Shown here: positions 35,662 to 44,389 of the stretch, in pieces
How positions within the stretch are numbered: position 1 is the first letter of the stretch
Layout: each line of letters begins with the position of its first letter
From: Arthrobacter sp.
Lineage (GTDB): Bacteria > Actinomycetota > Actinomycetes > Actinomycetales > Micrococcaceae
Length of the DNA: 64,000 nucleotides
Assembly (NCBI RefSeq): GCF_031179985.1
Contig: NZ_JAPSHJ010000015.1
Location: forward strand, 1-64,000
Direction: 5' to 3'
Notes under the pieces: generated by a model
The model's input: the letters and a program-made list of their open reading frames with translations, nothing else
Told to the model about the DNA's origin: nothing
Database searches by the model: none
Position numbers and translations under genes: made by a program

Positions 35662-35859
35662 TTACGGCGACGGCTGCGGGACCTCACAATTGATCTGAGG
35701 GTTAGCGCCGACATAATTCAGTGGACCAGCGACGATAGTCACCGCAATGGTTCCTGCCTCAGCGCACGTAGCAGGTGAGCCGGCGAAATATCCTCGCTGT
35801 GCACACGCCGCCACGCCGATTGCCAGCCAGAGTACGAGCAAGATCCCGACAATACGCAT
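35662..35859 (-). CDS. Small exported or membrane-anchored protein, unknown function
   Basis: The 65-residue protein has a hydrophobic N-terminal segment (about 3-19), then CAQRGYFAGSPATCAEAGT and the segment ATVIVAGPLNYVG-like with a final Cys in INCEVPQ. The ATG at 35859 is supported by GGAGGA at ideal spacing. I recall no named family; similar short proteins seem to occur in Arthrobacter relatives. It converges on the SRAP gene. Confidence 0.65.
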   Translation of the reverse strand: MRIVGILLVLWLAIGVAACAQRGYFAGSPATCAEAGTIAVTIVAGPLNYVGANPQINCEVPQPSP

Positions 35860-36005
35860 GTTGTCCTCCAATGCCGGACGGTACCTCACTTCGAATTATC
35901 CTCCCGAATGGAGAAAAGCCCTAGGCATATGCCGAAAACCGGCGCTACTGGCGGGATCGGCCAGCCCTTACCTCCGCGGCTCTGGAATGAACCTATGATG
36001 CTCGC

Positions 36006-37049
36006 ATGGGAGAGAAGCAGCTGACGGACCAGCGGCTGGCCGAGATGGCCCAAGAACTCTATGGGCTGCCTCTGGAGGAGTTTGTGGCTGCACGCACTGC
36101 GGCCGCCAAATCTGCAGACCGGGAGATGGCGACGATTATTCGCCGCCTTCCGAAACCTTCCGCAGCGGCCTGGGCTGTGAATATGTTCGCGCGGTATGAT
36201 CCGGATTCTGTCCGCCAGCTCAGCGAATTGGGCCAGTCCATGCGTGCTGCCCAGGACAGTCTTGATGCGGTGGCCATGCGGGAGCTAGGCCAGGAGCGCC
36301 GGCGCCTTCTATCCGAGGTCATGAACACTGTCCGTACCGCAGCCGAACAGCGCGGAAGGAAAATAAGTGACGCCGTGGCCACGGAAGTTGAGGAGACTCT
36401 GCGGGCAGCCACTGCTGACAGCGGTGCCGCCGCTGCCGTTCGAAGCGGCCAATTGCTGAAGGTGCTGTCATCCGACGGCGTCGACCAGGTGGACCTCGAC
36501 GGCGCCGTCGCCGTTCCCCAGGTGCTGACCGATACGCTGCAAAATGAGACGCGGAATGATGGCAAGGATCGACGCCGGCCCACACCCGCGGCGACAACCG
36601 ATGCCGGCCAACGATCGGAAAAGCGAGGCACCAAGAATCGCGCTCAGGAAAGCGCTGAGCGAAAAAAGAAGCAGGCGGATGGACGAGCGGACAAGCCTCG
36701 CCTCCAGGCAGTCCAGCCGATGCGTCGGCCCGCCTTGCCTTCCGCCCTTGAGAAAGCCCTCGCTTCCCTTGCCGAGGCCGAAGCTGTGACACGCTCTGCC
36801 GCTGAGGACGCCGCAGCAGCTGAAAGCCGCTTGGAGGAGGTGGAGGCGGACCTGGGCCGGCTCGCCGAGCGATCACGGAGGCTCAGGGAAGAACTAAAAA
36901 ATCTCGACCGCGAGCTGGATAGGGTCCGCAGGGAGCGTGAAACGGCAGCCATCGAAGCCCAGCAGACCAGCCGGGCGGCGGACAAGGGACGGCGAACGGA
37001 GGAGTTGGCCCGCCAGCGCGTACTGCGTCTTCGCGACACGCAGAACTGA
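36006..37049 (+). CDS. Hypothetical coiled-coil protein
   Basis: The 347-residue protein is not one I can name. Residues 1-170 are helical with conserved-looking RRLPKPSAAAWAVNMFARYDP. Residues about 180-240 are basic and low-complexity, and about 240-340 is a long charged coiled coil (SRLEEVEADLGRLAERSRRL). No membrane segment or signal peptide. The ATG at 36006 has no ribosome-binding site; a -10-like TATGAT (35994-35999) ends six bases upstream, so the mRNA may be leaderless. The following small gene is 39 bases away. Confidence 0.75.
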   Translation: MGEKQLTDQRLAEMAQELYGLPLEEFVAARTAAAKSADREMATIIRRLPKPSAAAWAVNMFARYDPDSVRQLSELGQSMRAAQDSLDAVAMRELGQERRRLLSEVMNTVRTAAEQRGRKISDAVATEVEETLRAATADSGAAAAVRSGQLLKVLSSDGVDQVDLDGAVAVPQVLTDTLQNETRNDGKDRRRPTPAATTDAGQRSEKRGTKNRAQESAERKKKQADGRADKPRLQAVQPMRRPALPSALEKALASLAEAEAVTRSAAEDAAAAESRLEEVEADLGRLAERSRRLREELKNLDRELDRVRRERETAAIEAQQTSRAADKGRRTEELARQRVLRLRDTQN

Positions 37050-37088
37050 AATCTCTAAATTGTCGGGGCCCCGCTTCACACTGGATTC

Positions 37089-37340
37089 ATGAACAGGGAA
37101 CAGATCAACAGCACTGAAGTCAACGGGGCGGAACCGCTGGCTGCCGCAAACGCTGGCCATGCCACGGGCGGGCAGGAGTTCCATGTCACGTTCTACAATT
37201 CCCGGCACGGACGCGTCAGCACTGAAATTTTCGACGACGCCGCCAGCGCCGAGCGCTTTGCGGACCGGATGATTTGCGACGAGGACGATTGGGCAATTGT
37301 CGATCCAGTGCCGCTGCAGCAGAACCGGATCGCGGCGTAA
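37089..37340 (+). CDS. Small hypothetical protein
   Basis: The 83-residue acidic protein has a low-complexity first 28 residues and then a compact region with FHVTFYNSRHGRVSTEIFD, FADRMI and DEDDWAIVDP. I do not recognise a family. It follows the coiled-coil gene by 39 bases and could be co-transcribed. No good ribosome-binding site is seen before the ATG. Codon use is like that of its neighbours. Confidence 0.6.
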   Translation: MNREQINSTEVNGAEPLAAANAGHATGGQEFHVTFYNSRHGRVSTEIFDDAASAERFADRMICDEDDWAIVDPVPLQQNRIAA

Positions 37341-37375
37341 AAGAAAGGCTTATGCCATCCTGAACATCGCGGCAT

Positions 37376-37406
37376 GAAAAAGTCCCGTGCACGCAGGCAC
37401 GGGACT
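37376..37406 (-). terminator. Terminator after the aldo/keto reductase gene
   Basis: A 10-bp stem AGTCCCGTGC / GCACGGGACT has a 6-base loop, and TTTTC follows on the minus strand. It also could stop transcription coming from the plus-strand small gene. Confidence 0.8.
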
Positions 37407-37455
37407 CTCTCAGTCAGATGAACTCAGATCCCTGCAAGACCCAGGTCACTAAGGT

Positions 37456-38301
37456 CTAGGCGAAGTCGGAAACTGCCGGATCCGGGCCGATCCGTCCGCT
37501 GCCTTCAGCCGTCCGGTCCAAGGCGCTGATGGCCTGGATGTCTTCAGCATCAAGGGTCACATCCAGGGCAGCATAATTCTCCTGGATCCGGGATTCGGTG
37601 ACGGACTTGGGAATGACAACGTTCCCAAGTGCCAGATGCCAGGCGATGACAACCTGAGCGGGGCTGGCATTGTGCTTGTCGGCAATCGCGGTGATCACCG
37701 GGTGGTCCAGCAGCTCCCCGCCCTGGCCCAGAGGAGACCATGCCTGGGTCAGGATGCCCAGGGACTTATTAAAGGCGCGCAGCTCTGCCTGGTTGAAGAA
37801 TGGGTGAAGCTCGATCTGATTGATTGCCGGGACAACGCCGGTTTCATCGATCACTCGCTGCAGCCCCTCTTTGGTGAAGTTCGAGACGCCGATGGACTTA
37901 ACCCGCCCGCGCTTCTGCAGTTCGATGAGCGCCTTCCACGTGTCCACGTACTTATCCTGCTTGGGCTGCTCCCAGTGGATCAGATACAGGTCGAGGGACT
38001 CCAGGCCCAGTCGTTCAAGGGAATCCTCAAAGGCCTTCAACGTTGATTCATAGCCCTGATCGGAGTTCCACAGCTTGGTGGTAACAAAAATATCCCCAGC
38101 CGTGAGACCGGAACGCTCAATGGCCCTGCCCACGCCAGCCTCGTTGCCGTAAATCTTCGCGGTATCAATGTGGCGGAAGCCGGCTTCAAACGCCTGGACC
38201 ACTACCTTCTCAGCTACGTCGTCCTCAACCTGCCAAACCCCGTAGCCGAGCTGGGGAATGGTGTTGCCGTCATGAAAGGTCAGTACGGGTGAAGTAGTCA
38301 T
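37456..38301 (-). CDS. Aldo/keto reductase
   Basis: The 281-residue NADPH-dependent reductase is of the AKR5 (2,5-diketo-D-gluconate reductase-like) type. The catalytic tetrad is complete: Asp46 and Tyr51 (HIDTAKIYGNE), Lys76 (TTKLW), His109 (LIHW). NADPH contacts are in GVSNF and IPKSVTESRIQEN. The physiological carbonyl substrate is unknown. I chose the ATG at 38301; another ATG three codons upstream is equally possible. A terminator follows at 37376-37406. Confidence 0.9.
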   Translation of the reverse strand: MTTSPVLTFHDGNTIPQLGYGVWQVEDDVAEKVVVQAFEAGFRHIDTAKIYGNEAGVGRAIERSGLTAGDIFVTTKLWNSDQGYESTLKAFEDSLERLGLESLDLYLIHWEQPKQDKYVDTWKALIELQKRGRVKSIGVSNFTKEGLQRVIDETGVVPAINQIELHPFFNQAELRAFNKSLGILTQAWSPLGQGGELLDHPVITAIADKHNASPAQVVIAWHLALGNVVIPKSVTESRIQENYAALDVTLDAEDIQAISALDRTAEGSGRIGPDPAVSDFA

Positions 38302-38390
38302 GCGTTTCATCGTCCCAATAAGCCCGCGCCCCGGCCAGCGGACGCGCCCGGATCAGCTACCCGCGTAACCGGGAATAAGCACCCGCCGGG

Positions 38391-38858
38391 TTAAGACTCG
38401 GGATACGACTCCGGCAGGGAATCTGCCAAACGCCGCTCGGCGTCGGCAATCTGCTCGAACACTGCTTCCGCCCGCCGTCGTACGGAGGCCGCTCCGACGG
38501 GCACTGGCCCGACGGCAAGGCGCAGCATGGCGGCAGCCTCCGCGGTGGTGGCCAGCGAGTTGCCTGCCTTGGACAGTGAACGGTGCACACCCGCAAGGGC
38601 ACCCGGAATATCGAGGCCGTCGCTGGGTGAGCGCCGCTGGGCCTCGACGCAGACCAGCCGGACGCGCGGAGAGAGCGCAGCAAGTTCATTGGCAATGTCC
38701 ACGAGCTCCTCGTAGAGCTGCGGGTCTTCCACGCCTTCCAGGACCTGGTGGTAGCGATCCAGGCCGCGGTGGAAGCGGTCATGGGCGCGACGCCAGAGAC
38801 CCTTGCCGAGTTCAGCGTCGTCTTTCCGCCCTTGCCGCGCGGAGGTGAAAAAGCCCAA
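38391..38858 (-). CDS. Conserved hypothetical helical protein
   Basis: The 155-residue protein is predicted largely helical by eye, with WRRAHDRFHRGLDRYHQVL, LYEELVDIANELAALSP and a final segment of acidic/basic heptads. I do not recognise a domain. It begins eight bases after the stop codon of bpa, so the two form an operon; this suggests, but does not show, a link to proteasome function. The ATG at 38858 is the first of the frame. Confidence 0.75.
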   Translation of the reverse strand: MGFFTSARQGRKDDAELGKGLWRRAHDRFHRGLDRYHQVLEGVEDPQLYEELVDIANELAALSPRVRLVCVEAQRRSPSDGLDIPGALAGVHRSLSKAGNSLATTAEAAAMLRLAVGPVPVGAASVRRRAEAVFEQIADAERRLADSLPESYPES

Positions 38859-38866
38859 GCGAAGCC

Positions 38867-39496
38867 CTAAAGGTACTGGCCAGGACCGTGGTCCGGGTCC
38901 TCCGGCCTGCCAGGAACGGGAGCGCCCTGACCGGGACGGGCCGCGGGTGCACGTTGGGGCTGGCCATTTTCGCCTATGACGACCCCTGGGGCGATGACAG
39001 TACCCGGCGGCAGCTGCCGTAATTGCATCTGGGCCATGGAATGCTCACGGGCAGCGTGCTGGGCGGCAATGGCGGTTTGGATCCCGTGGAAGAGCCCTTC
39101 GAGCCAGCCGACCAGCTGCGCCTGGGCAATACGAAGTTCAGCGTCCGAGGGAGTCGCATCATCGGAGAACGGAAGGTTGATCCGCTGCAGTTCCTCAACG
39201 AGTTCCGGAGCCAGCCCGTCCTCGAGTTCCTTGATGGAGCGTTCATGGATTGCAGCGAGCCTGCCGCGGGCGGCGTCGTCCAGGGGAGCCGATTTCACTT
39301 CATCCAGAAGTTGTTTGATCATGGTGCCGATCCGCATGACCTTGGCGGGCTCATCCACCAGATCCTGGACGGCGTTCCTCGGTTTGGAATCCGGCCCGGC
39401 TGCCGTTACCTCCACGGAGGGCTGACTGCCGTCATCGATGGGTGTCCCCTCCACAGGGGTCTCTTCAGCTGACTGAGTGTCTGCGGGATCGCTCAT
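38867..39496 (-). CDS. bpa: Bacterial proteasome activator
   Basis: The 209-residue protein matches Bpa/PafE (DUF2587), an ATP-independent ring that docks on the 20S proteasome and opens its gate for unfolded proteins. The central helical part (about 45-150) includes EPAKVMRIGTMIKQLLDEV and LRIAQAQLVGWLEGLFHGIQ. The C-terminus is a flexible Pro/Gly tail ending in GQYL, the docking motif for the proteasome alpha ring. The proteasome genes are not in the window. A hypothetical gene follows in the same operon. Confidence 0.92.
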   Translation of the reverse strand: MSDPADTQSAEETPVEGTPIDDGSQPSVEVTAAGPDSKPRNAVQDLVDEPAKVMRIGTMIKQLLDEVKSAPLDDAARGRLAAIHERSIKELEDGLAPELVEELQRINLPFSDDATPSDAELRIAQAQLVGWLEGLFHGIQTAIAAQHAAREHSMAQMQLRQLPPGTVIAPGVVIGENGQPQRAPAARPGQGAPVPGRPEDPDHGPGQYL

Positions 39497-39536
39497 GGGT
39501 TCATACTCTCATGACCGGCGGATACGTTACGCCTGT

Positions 39537-39578
39537 CCGGTGAGGGCTGAACGGCCCGGGCCGTTCATCCTTCACCGG
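39537..39578 (-). terminator. Nested palindrome after the YbdD-like gene
   Basis: A perfect 20-bp palindrome (39548-39567, half TGAACGGCCC) lies inside outer arms CCGGTGA (39537-39543) and TCACCGG (39572-39578). It is six bases past the stop at 39584. It may fold as a long terminator hairpin, though no T run follows, or it may act as an operator for bpa. Confidence 0.55.
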
Positions 39579-39583
39579 TTACC

Positions 39584-39775
39584 TCAACAGCATCGTCCTT
39601 GCGGATTGTTATCCTGACGGTCGGTCCTGTCGCGCCAGAACTCCCGTTCGCTCAGTGGCGGGCCGTCATGCCCGGACGCCGCGTGGTGTTCCAGGTATTT
39701 CCGATAGGCGTCCGCGCCAACCAAGGCGCCAAGGTACTGTGCGAAGCCGCGGAACCCTGCCTTTACTCCGTTCAT
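39584..39775 (-). CDS. ybdD: YbdD/YjiX-family small protein (DUF466)
   Basis: The 63-residue protein has the family sequence YLGALVGADAYRKYLEHHAA and PLSEREFWRDR. Members are nearly always encoded just after a CstA-type pyruvate/peptide transporter and are needed for its activity in E. coli relatives. The ATG shares a base with the cstA stop (TGATG), so translation is coupled. It ends in GRCC. Confidence 0.9.
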   Translation of the reverse strand: MNGVKAGFRGFAQYLGALVGADAYRKYLEHHAASGHDGPPLSEREFWRDRTDRQDNNPQGRCC

Positions 39776-42072
39776 CAGTGATGTCCGGATCTCTCAAGCC
39801 GCTTGTCCGCAGGAAGCTTGTTCCATTCCGCCATCAGCGCGCGTTCTGAAGGGGTTGGAATCAGGCCAGCGGGTGCGTAGACGCGGGATGCGCTCGCCTG
39901 ATCCTCGTGGTCCTTGTTGGGGATGCCCGAGGCTGCGTTCCTGAAGGCCTTCACAGTAGCCCGCACCGCAGTAATGATGACGATGATGCTCAACGTCACG
40001 AAAATCACCGACAGCCAGCCCTGCACGGTGGTGTTTCGCACAACGGCTTCCATTGCTGTCACCGTCTTGGCCGTGCCGAAGGAGGTCTTGCCGTCTTCGA
40101 GAGCCTTGGAGAATGCGGCGTTATTCGCGAAATAGCCCACAGCGGGGACCGGCGAGAAGATCTTGTGGAAGCTCGCCGTAATGGTGACAACGGCGGCAAA
40201 CGCAAGCGGCGCCGCCACAATCCAGATGTACTTGAAGGACCCGCGCTTGGCAGCGATGGCCATACACACAGCCAAGGCAATGGCGGCGAGCAGCTGGTTG
40301 GCGATTCCGAACAGCGGGAACAGGGTATTAATGCCCCCGAGCGGATCGGTGACGCCCATCAGCAGAACTGCGCCCCACGCCCCGACCATGACCGCAGTGC
40401 ACAGCCACGCCCCGGGACGCCATGACGCTTCCTTGAATTTGGGGACAAAGTTTCCGATGGAATCCTGAAGCATGAACCGCGCAACGCGCGTTCCGGCGTC
40501 GACCGCTGTGAGAATGAAGAGCGCCTCGAACATAATGGCGAAGTGGTACCAGAACGCCATCATCGAGGTGCCGCCGATGAACTGCTGCATGATGTGGGCG
40601 AGGCCTACGGCCAGCGTCGGAGCCCCGCCCGTCCGGGAAACGATGCTTTCTTCGCCGACGTTTGCAGCGGCCTGGGCCAGGAAGTCCGGGGTGAGGTTGA
40701 CGCCGGACAAACCCAGGCTGTTCACCCAGGCAGCTGCCGTTTCCACCGTTCCACCGGTCAGTGCGGCCGGAGAGTTCATGGCAAAGTACAGGCCGCGGTC
40801 GATGGAAATAGCGGCAACGAGGGCCATGATGGCCACGAACGACTCCATCAGCATCCCGCCGTAGCCAATGAGCCGGGTCTGGCGCTCCTTTTCGATGAGC
40901 TTTGGCGTGGTACCGGAAGCGATGAGGGCGTGGAACCCCGAGAGCGCCCCACATGCGATGGTGACGAACAGGAACGGGAACAACGCGCCGGAGAATACCG
41001 GGCCGTTGTCCCGGCTGGCGAACTCGCTGAAGGCCGGGACGGTAATTTCCGGGCGGACCACAATGATGGCCAGGGCCAGCATCACAATGACACCGATCTT
41101 CATGAACGTGGAGAGGTAGTCACGCGGCGCCAGGAGCAACCAAACGGGCAGGATCGCAGCGATGAACCCGTAGACAATGAGTCCCCAGGCGATGGTGACC
41201 TTGTCCAGGTGGAAGAAGGCCGCACCCCACTCCGTGCCCGCCACAGCACCGCCGCCGATGATCGCCGCCATCAGCAGCACGAAACCGATGATCGATACTT
41301 CCAGCACCTTGCCCGGACGGATAAAGCGCAGGTACACCCCCATAAAAAGGGCAATCGGGATGGTCATGCCCACCGAGAAAACGCCCCAGGGGCTTTCGCC
41401 CAGGGCATTCACGACGACGAGCGCCAGGATAGCGACGATGATCACCATAATGAGCAGCGTGGCCACGAGTGCGGCAGTGCCGCCGATCACGCCAAGTTCT
41501 TCACGCGCCATCTGGCCCAAAGAACGGCCGCCGCGACGCATGGAAAAGAACAGAACAAGGTAATCCTGGACGGCACCGGCAAGAACGACGCCGATGATGA
41601 TCCAGATGGTGCCCGGAAGGTATCCCATCTGAGCCGCGATGACAGGGCCTACAAGTGGGCCGGCGCCTGCGATGGCAGCAAAGTGATGACCGAACAGGAC
41701 GTTGCGGTCAGTGCGGACATAGTCTTTTCCGTCCGCCTTGTATTCAGCTGGTGTGGCGCGGCGGTCATTGGGCCTGGTGATGTAGCGTTCGATCACCTTC
41801 GAGTAAAAGCGGTACCCGATCAAGTAAGTGCAGACCGAGGCAAAGACAAACCAGATGGCGTTGACCGTTTCGCCCCTGACAATGGCGAGCATGAACCAGG
41901 CCACGCCGCCCAAAAGTGCAATACCTACCCACAGCCCGATCTTGGCCGGGGTCCATTTAGCGTCTTCAGCTTCCCTGGCCTCATTCACCGCGGTAGCGGG
42001 AAGGGCCGGATCGCCTTCCAAAAGATCCTCCGACAATGTGTTCGGCGACTCTCCTTCGTACTTTTTTCCCAC
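39775..42072 (-). CDS. cstA: Carbon starvation protein A (pyruvate/peptide transporter)
   Basis: The 765-residue integral membrane protein has roughly 16-18 hydrophobic segments. Conserved CstA sequences are visible: FGHHFAAIAGAGPLVGPVIA near 130, GYLPGTIWIIIG, and the ACGALSGFHALIASGTTPK segment. CstA proteins take up pyruvate or peptides under carbon limitation. It starts at a GTG with GGAGGAGAC upstream, and the first 45 residues are acidic and cytoplasmic. It is followed by its usual YbdD partner. Confidence 0.93.
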   Translation of the reverse strand: MGKKYEGESPNTLSEDLLEGDPALPATAVNEAREAEDAKWTPAKIGLWVGIALLGGVAWFMLAIVRGETVNAIWFVFASVCTYLIGYRFYSKVIERYITRPNDRRATPAEYKADGKDYVRTDRNVLFGHHFAAIAGAGPLVGPVIAAQMGYLPGTIWIIIGVVLAGAVQDYLVLFFSMRRGGRSLGQMAREELGVIGGTAALVATLLIMVIIVAILALVVVNALGESPWGVFSVGMTIPIALFMGVYLRFIRPGKVLEVSIIGFVLLMAAIIGGGAVAGTEWGAAFFHLDKVTIAWGLIVYGFIAAILPVWLLLAPRDYLSTFMKIGVIVMLALAIIVVRPEITVPAFSEFASRDNGPVFSGALFPFLFVTIACGALSGFHALIASGTTPKLIEKERQTRLIGYGGMLMESFVAIMALVAAISIDRGLYFAMNSPAALTGGTVETAAAWVNSLGLSGVNLTPDFLAQAAANVGEESIVSRTGGAPTLAVGLAHIMQQFIGGTSMMAFWYHFAIMFEALFILTAVDAGTRVARFMLQDSIGNFVPKFKEASWRPGAWLCTAVMVGAWGAVLLMGVTDPLGGINTLFPLFGIANQLLAAIALAVCMAIAAKRGSFKYIWIVAAPLAFAAVVTITASFHKIFSPVPAVGYFANNAAFSKALEDGKTSFGTAKTVTAMEAVVRNTTVQGWLSVIFVTLSIIVIITAVRATVKAFRNAASGIPNKDHEDQASASRVYAPAGLIPTPSERALMAEWNKLPADKRLERSGHH

Positions 42073-42237
42073 GTCTCCTCCTCGAGAACCCGGTAGAGCG
42101 TTGTGCTCGTTTCCGCCGGGCGGAGCCCCACATCCCCCGACGCAGTGCTCACAGTACTTGACGCCAACGCTCGCTGAAACATCATTACAAAGCCGTCAAA
42201 TTGCGTGACAACTGAACCGCCTGTGCTTGGCGGTGAA

Positions 42238-42867
42238 TCAGGGAGCAGGCCGGGCAGCCGAGGAACCCCCGCCATTGGTCGGGCTGAGGCCGGTCTGGCC
42301 GATGGAGCTCTGCGCGGCGTTTCCGGCCCCGCCGTTGGAGTTCTGGGAGAGTTGGATCATCCGGGCTTCGCAGAGGTCAAGCCACCGGACCTCAGCCTCT
42401 GTCTGGAAAATCAGCGAGTCCAGCACAAGCAGCGAGGCGGTATCCACGGTGCGCTGGTTCGCCGCTGTGTCCCTGCGGGCTCTGGTGTATTCCTGGAGCG
42501 CAGCCATGGAGGCGGTCCTTTGGACTTGAATGATTGCACCCACGTCTACTCCCGGCAGGGTAACCGCCAGTGCGAGTTTGATGGCAAGTTCACTTCGTGG
42601 CGGATTGTCCCGCTCCACCGGCGCGGCGAACCAGCCTTGAACCTGTGCCCGGCCCGCCTCGGTGCTGCTGTAGACGACATGGCCGGCGCCGTCGTCGCCG
42701 TCTTTTTTCACGAGACCGTCCCGCTCCAGACGGTCAAGCGTGGTGTAAACCTGGCCAATATTCAGCGGCCAGGTGGCCCCGGTCCGGTCCTGGAATTCCA
42801 CCCGCAATTGGTAGCCGTAGCGTGGCTGGTCCTGGAGTAGGGCCAGAAGACTGTGACGGACGGACAT
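42238..42867 (-). CDS. PadR-family transcription regulator
   Basis: The 209-residue PadR regulator has an N-terminal winged helix (LLALLQDQPRYGYQLRVEF, VYTTLDRLERDGLV) and a C-terminal helical dimerisation region (about 90-180). A Ser/Gly/Asn-rich tail of about 30 residues follows. PadR proteins usually repress a neighbouring exporter or detoxification gene on binding a ligand; the upstream quinone oxidoreductase gene on the same strand is the nearest candidate. I chose the ATG at 42867, with GGGAG upstream; the frame is open 20 codons more. Confidence 0.88.
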   Translation of the reverse strand: MSVRHSLLALLQDQPRYGYQLRVEFQDRTGATWPLNIGQVYTTLDRLERDGLVKKDGDDGAGHVVYSSTEAGRAQVQGWFAAPVERDNPPRSELAIKLALAVTLPGVDVGAIIQVQRTASMAALQEYTRARRDTAANQRTVDTASLLVLDSLIFQTEAEVRWLDLCEARMIQLSQNSNGGAGNAAQSSIGQTGLSPTNGGGSSAARPAP

Positions 42868-42994
42868 TCGGCTCCCACTGATAGCCGGACACAGGTACGC
42901 ACGCGCCCCCAAGCTAGACGCGTGCATACCGCGTATGGAACAACCCTAGCGTTCAGGAACCCAGGGACAAAAACCCCACGCCGATAAGTCGGAT

Positions 42995-43978
42995 TCAGAT
43001 GACGAGCAGGACTTTGCCCATGTGTTCACCTGAGTCGAAGTACTCGTGGGCCGCGCGCACCTGGTCCAACGGGAAAGTCTTGGCTACCAGAACCTTGATT
43101 CTGCCGTCGGAGAGCAAGGGCCAGACTGCTTCCCGGACGGCGTTCATGATGACGGCCTTTTCCTCCGATGGCCGAGGACGCAAGGCGGTTCCGACGATCG
43201 CGGCCCGTTTACGCAGCAGTTTCCCGAGGTCCAGTTCGCCTTTGGTTCCGCCCTGTAGCCCAATCACGATCAGCCGTCCATAGTCGGCGAGCGCGTCAAC
43301 ATTTTGCTTCAAGTACTTGGCCCCGACGACGTCGAGAATCACATCCGCGCCGCGCCCGCCATTTTGTGCACGGAGGCTCTCGCCAAAATCTTCCTCAGCG
43401 TAGTTGATGGCGATATCTGCTCCGAGGAATGCTGTTGCTGTGCTGACCTTCTCCGCCGTTCCGGCGGTTGTGGCAACTTTGGCCCCGAAGGCCTTCGCCA
43501 ACTGGACCGCCATGGTGCCGATTCCCCCGGTGGCACCATGGATCAGCACAGTCTCGCCGCGCTGCAGTTGCGCCGTCATGAAGAGGTTGGAGTAGACCGT
43601 GGCCGCCACCTCGGGCAGCGCGGCCGCGGTGACCAGATCCACGCCCTCGGGGACCCCCAGGACCTGCCCGGCAGGCACAGCGACCTGCTCCGCGTATCCC
43701 CCGCCTGCGAGCAGCGCCACCACCTTGTCCCCCACGCTGAACGGCTTCGCCACGTCCGGCCCAAAGCCGGCGATCCGTCCTGATACCTCCAGCCCGGGAA
43801 CTTCTGAGGCACCCGGAGGGGGCGGGTAGTAACCCTTCCGCTGCTGGACATCCGCCCTGTTAAGGCCCGCGGCGACGACGTCGATAAGCACCTCACCGGG
43901 GCCGGGAACCGGTCTGGGGACGTTGCGGATTTCCAGGGCTTCAGGCCCTCCGGGCTGCGAGATGTAGACGGCCTTCAT
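42995..43978 (-). CDS. NAD(P)H:quinone oxidoreductase (zeta-crystallin / PIG3-like)
   Basis: The 327-residue medium-chain reductase has an N-terminal GroES-like domain (LNRADVQQRKGYYPPPPG) and an NADPH-binding Rossmann domain with IHGATGGIGTMAVQLAKAFG near 144-163. It lacks the zinc ligands of alcohol dehydrogenases, as expected for quinone reductases. GGGAG lies before the ATG. It is transcribed toward the PadR gene, 128 bases downstream, and could be under its control. Confidence 0.9.
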   Translation of the reverse strand: MKAVYISQPGGPEALEIRNVPRPVPGPGEVLIDVVAAGLNRADVQQRKGYYPPPPGASEVPGLEVSGRIAGFGPDVAKPFSVGDKVVALLAGGGYAEQVAVPAGQVLGVPEGVDLVTAAALPEVAATVYSNLFMTAQLQRGETVLIHGATGGIGTMAVQLAKAFGAKVATTAGTAEKVSTATAFLGADIAINYAEEDFGESLRAQNGGRGADVILDVVGAKYLKQNVDALADYGRLIVIGLQGGTKGELDLGKLLRKRAAIVGTALRPRPSEEKAVIMNAVREAVWPLLSDGRIKVLVAKTFPLDQVRAAHEYFDSGEHMGKVLLVI

Positions 43979-44124
43979 TGAAAACTCCCGTTACCTAGCT
44001 GATTCCTGCGCCCGGGCTCAGGGTCCGGCTGCACTTTTTCCATTGTTACCGAAAGGCTTGCCGGAAGTGTTTCAGCAACGCTGTTTTTGTCGCAGCCAAC
44101 TGCCTATGAAACACTACTGTTACT

Positions 44125-44212
44125 GGAAGGTTGTCCGAGCGGCCGAAGGAGCTAGTCTTGAAAACTAGTGTGCGGTAACCCCGTACCAAGAGTTCGAATC
44201 TCTTACCTTCCG
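44125..44212 (+). tRNA. tRNA-Ser (anticodon TGA)
   Basis: The 88-nt class II tRNA has acceptor GGAAGGT/ACCTTCC, anticodon stem CTAGT/ACTAG with loop CTTGAAA (anticodon TGA), a long variable arm (TGCGGTAACCCCGTA), and T-loop GTTCGAATC. Discriminator G, no encoded CCA. Confidence 0.96.
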
Positions 44213-44218
44213 CGAGCG

Positions 44219-44262
44219 AGTGCCCCAGGTTCTGAATTTCATCAGAACCTGGGGCACTTTTC
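44219..44262 (+). terminator. Terminator after tRNA-Ser(TGA)
   Basis: A 17-bp stem (AGTGCCCCAGGTTCTGA with TCAGAACCTGGGGCACT, near perfect) has a short loop and is followed by TTTT. Confidence 0.92.
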
Positions 44263-44389
44263 GCTTAAGAGCCATTGAAACGGTCGGTGCCCCGGCATAG
44301 TGTCTGTCCTGTCGCCGCTGCCCCAACAACCATGCGGTGGTGACCCATCGCTGTTGATGCACTCAACACTGACCTATCTAGGAGCAATC

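Noticed and set aside
40543..42096. 517-codon open frame on the plus strand
   Set aside because: Antisense to cstA; its composition (many His, Asp and Gly) mirrors membrane-protein codons on the other strand.
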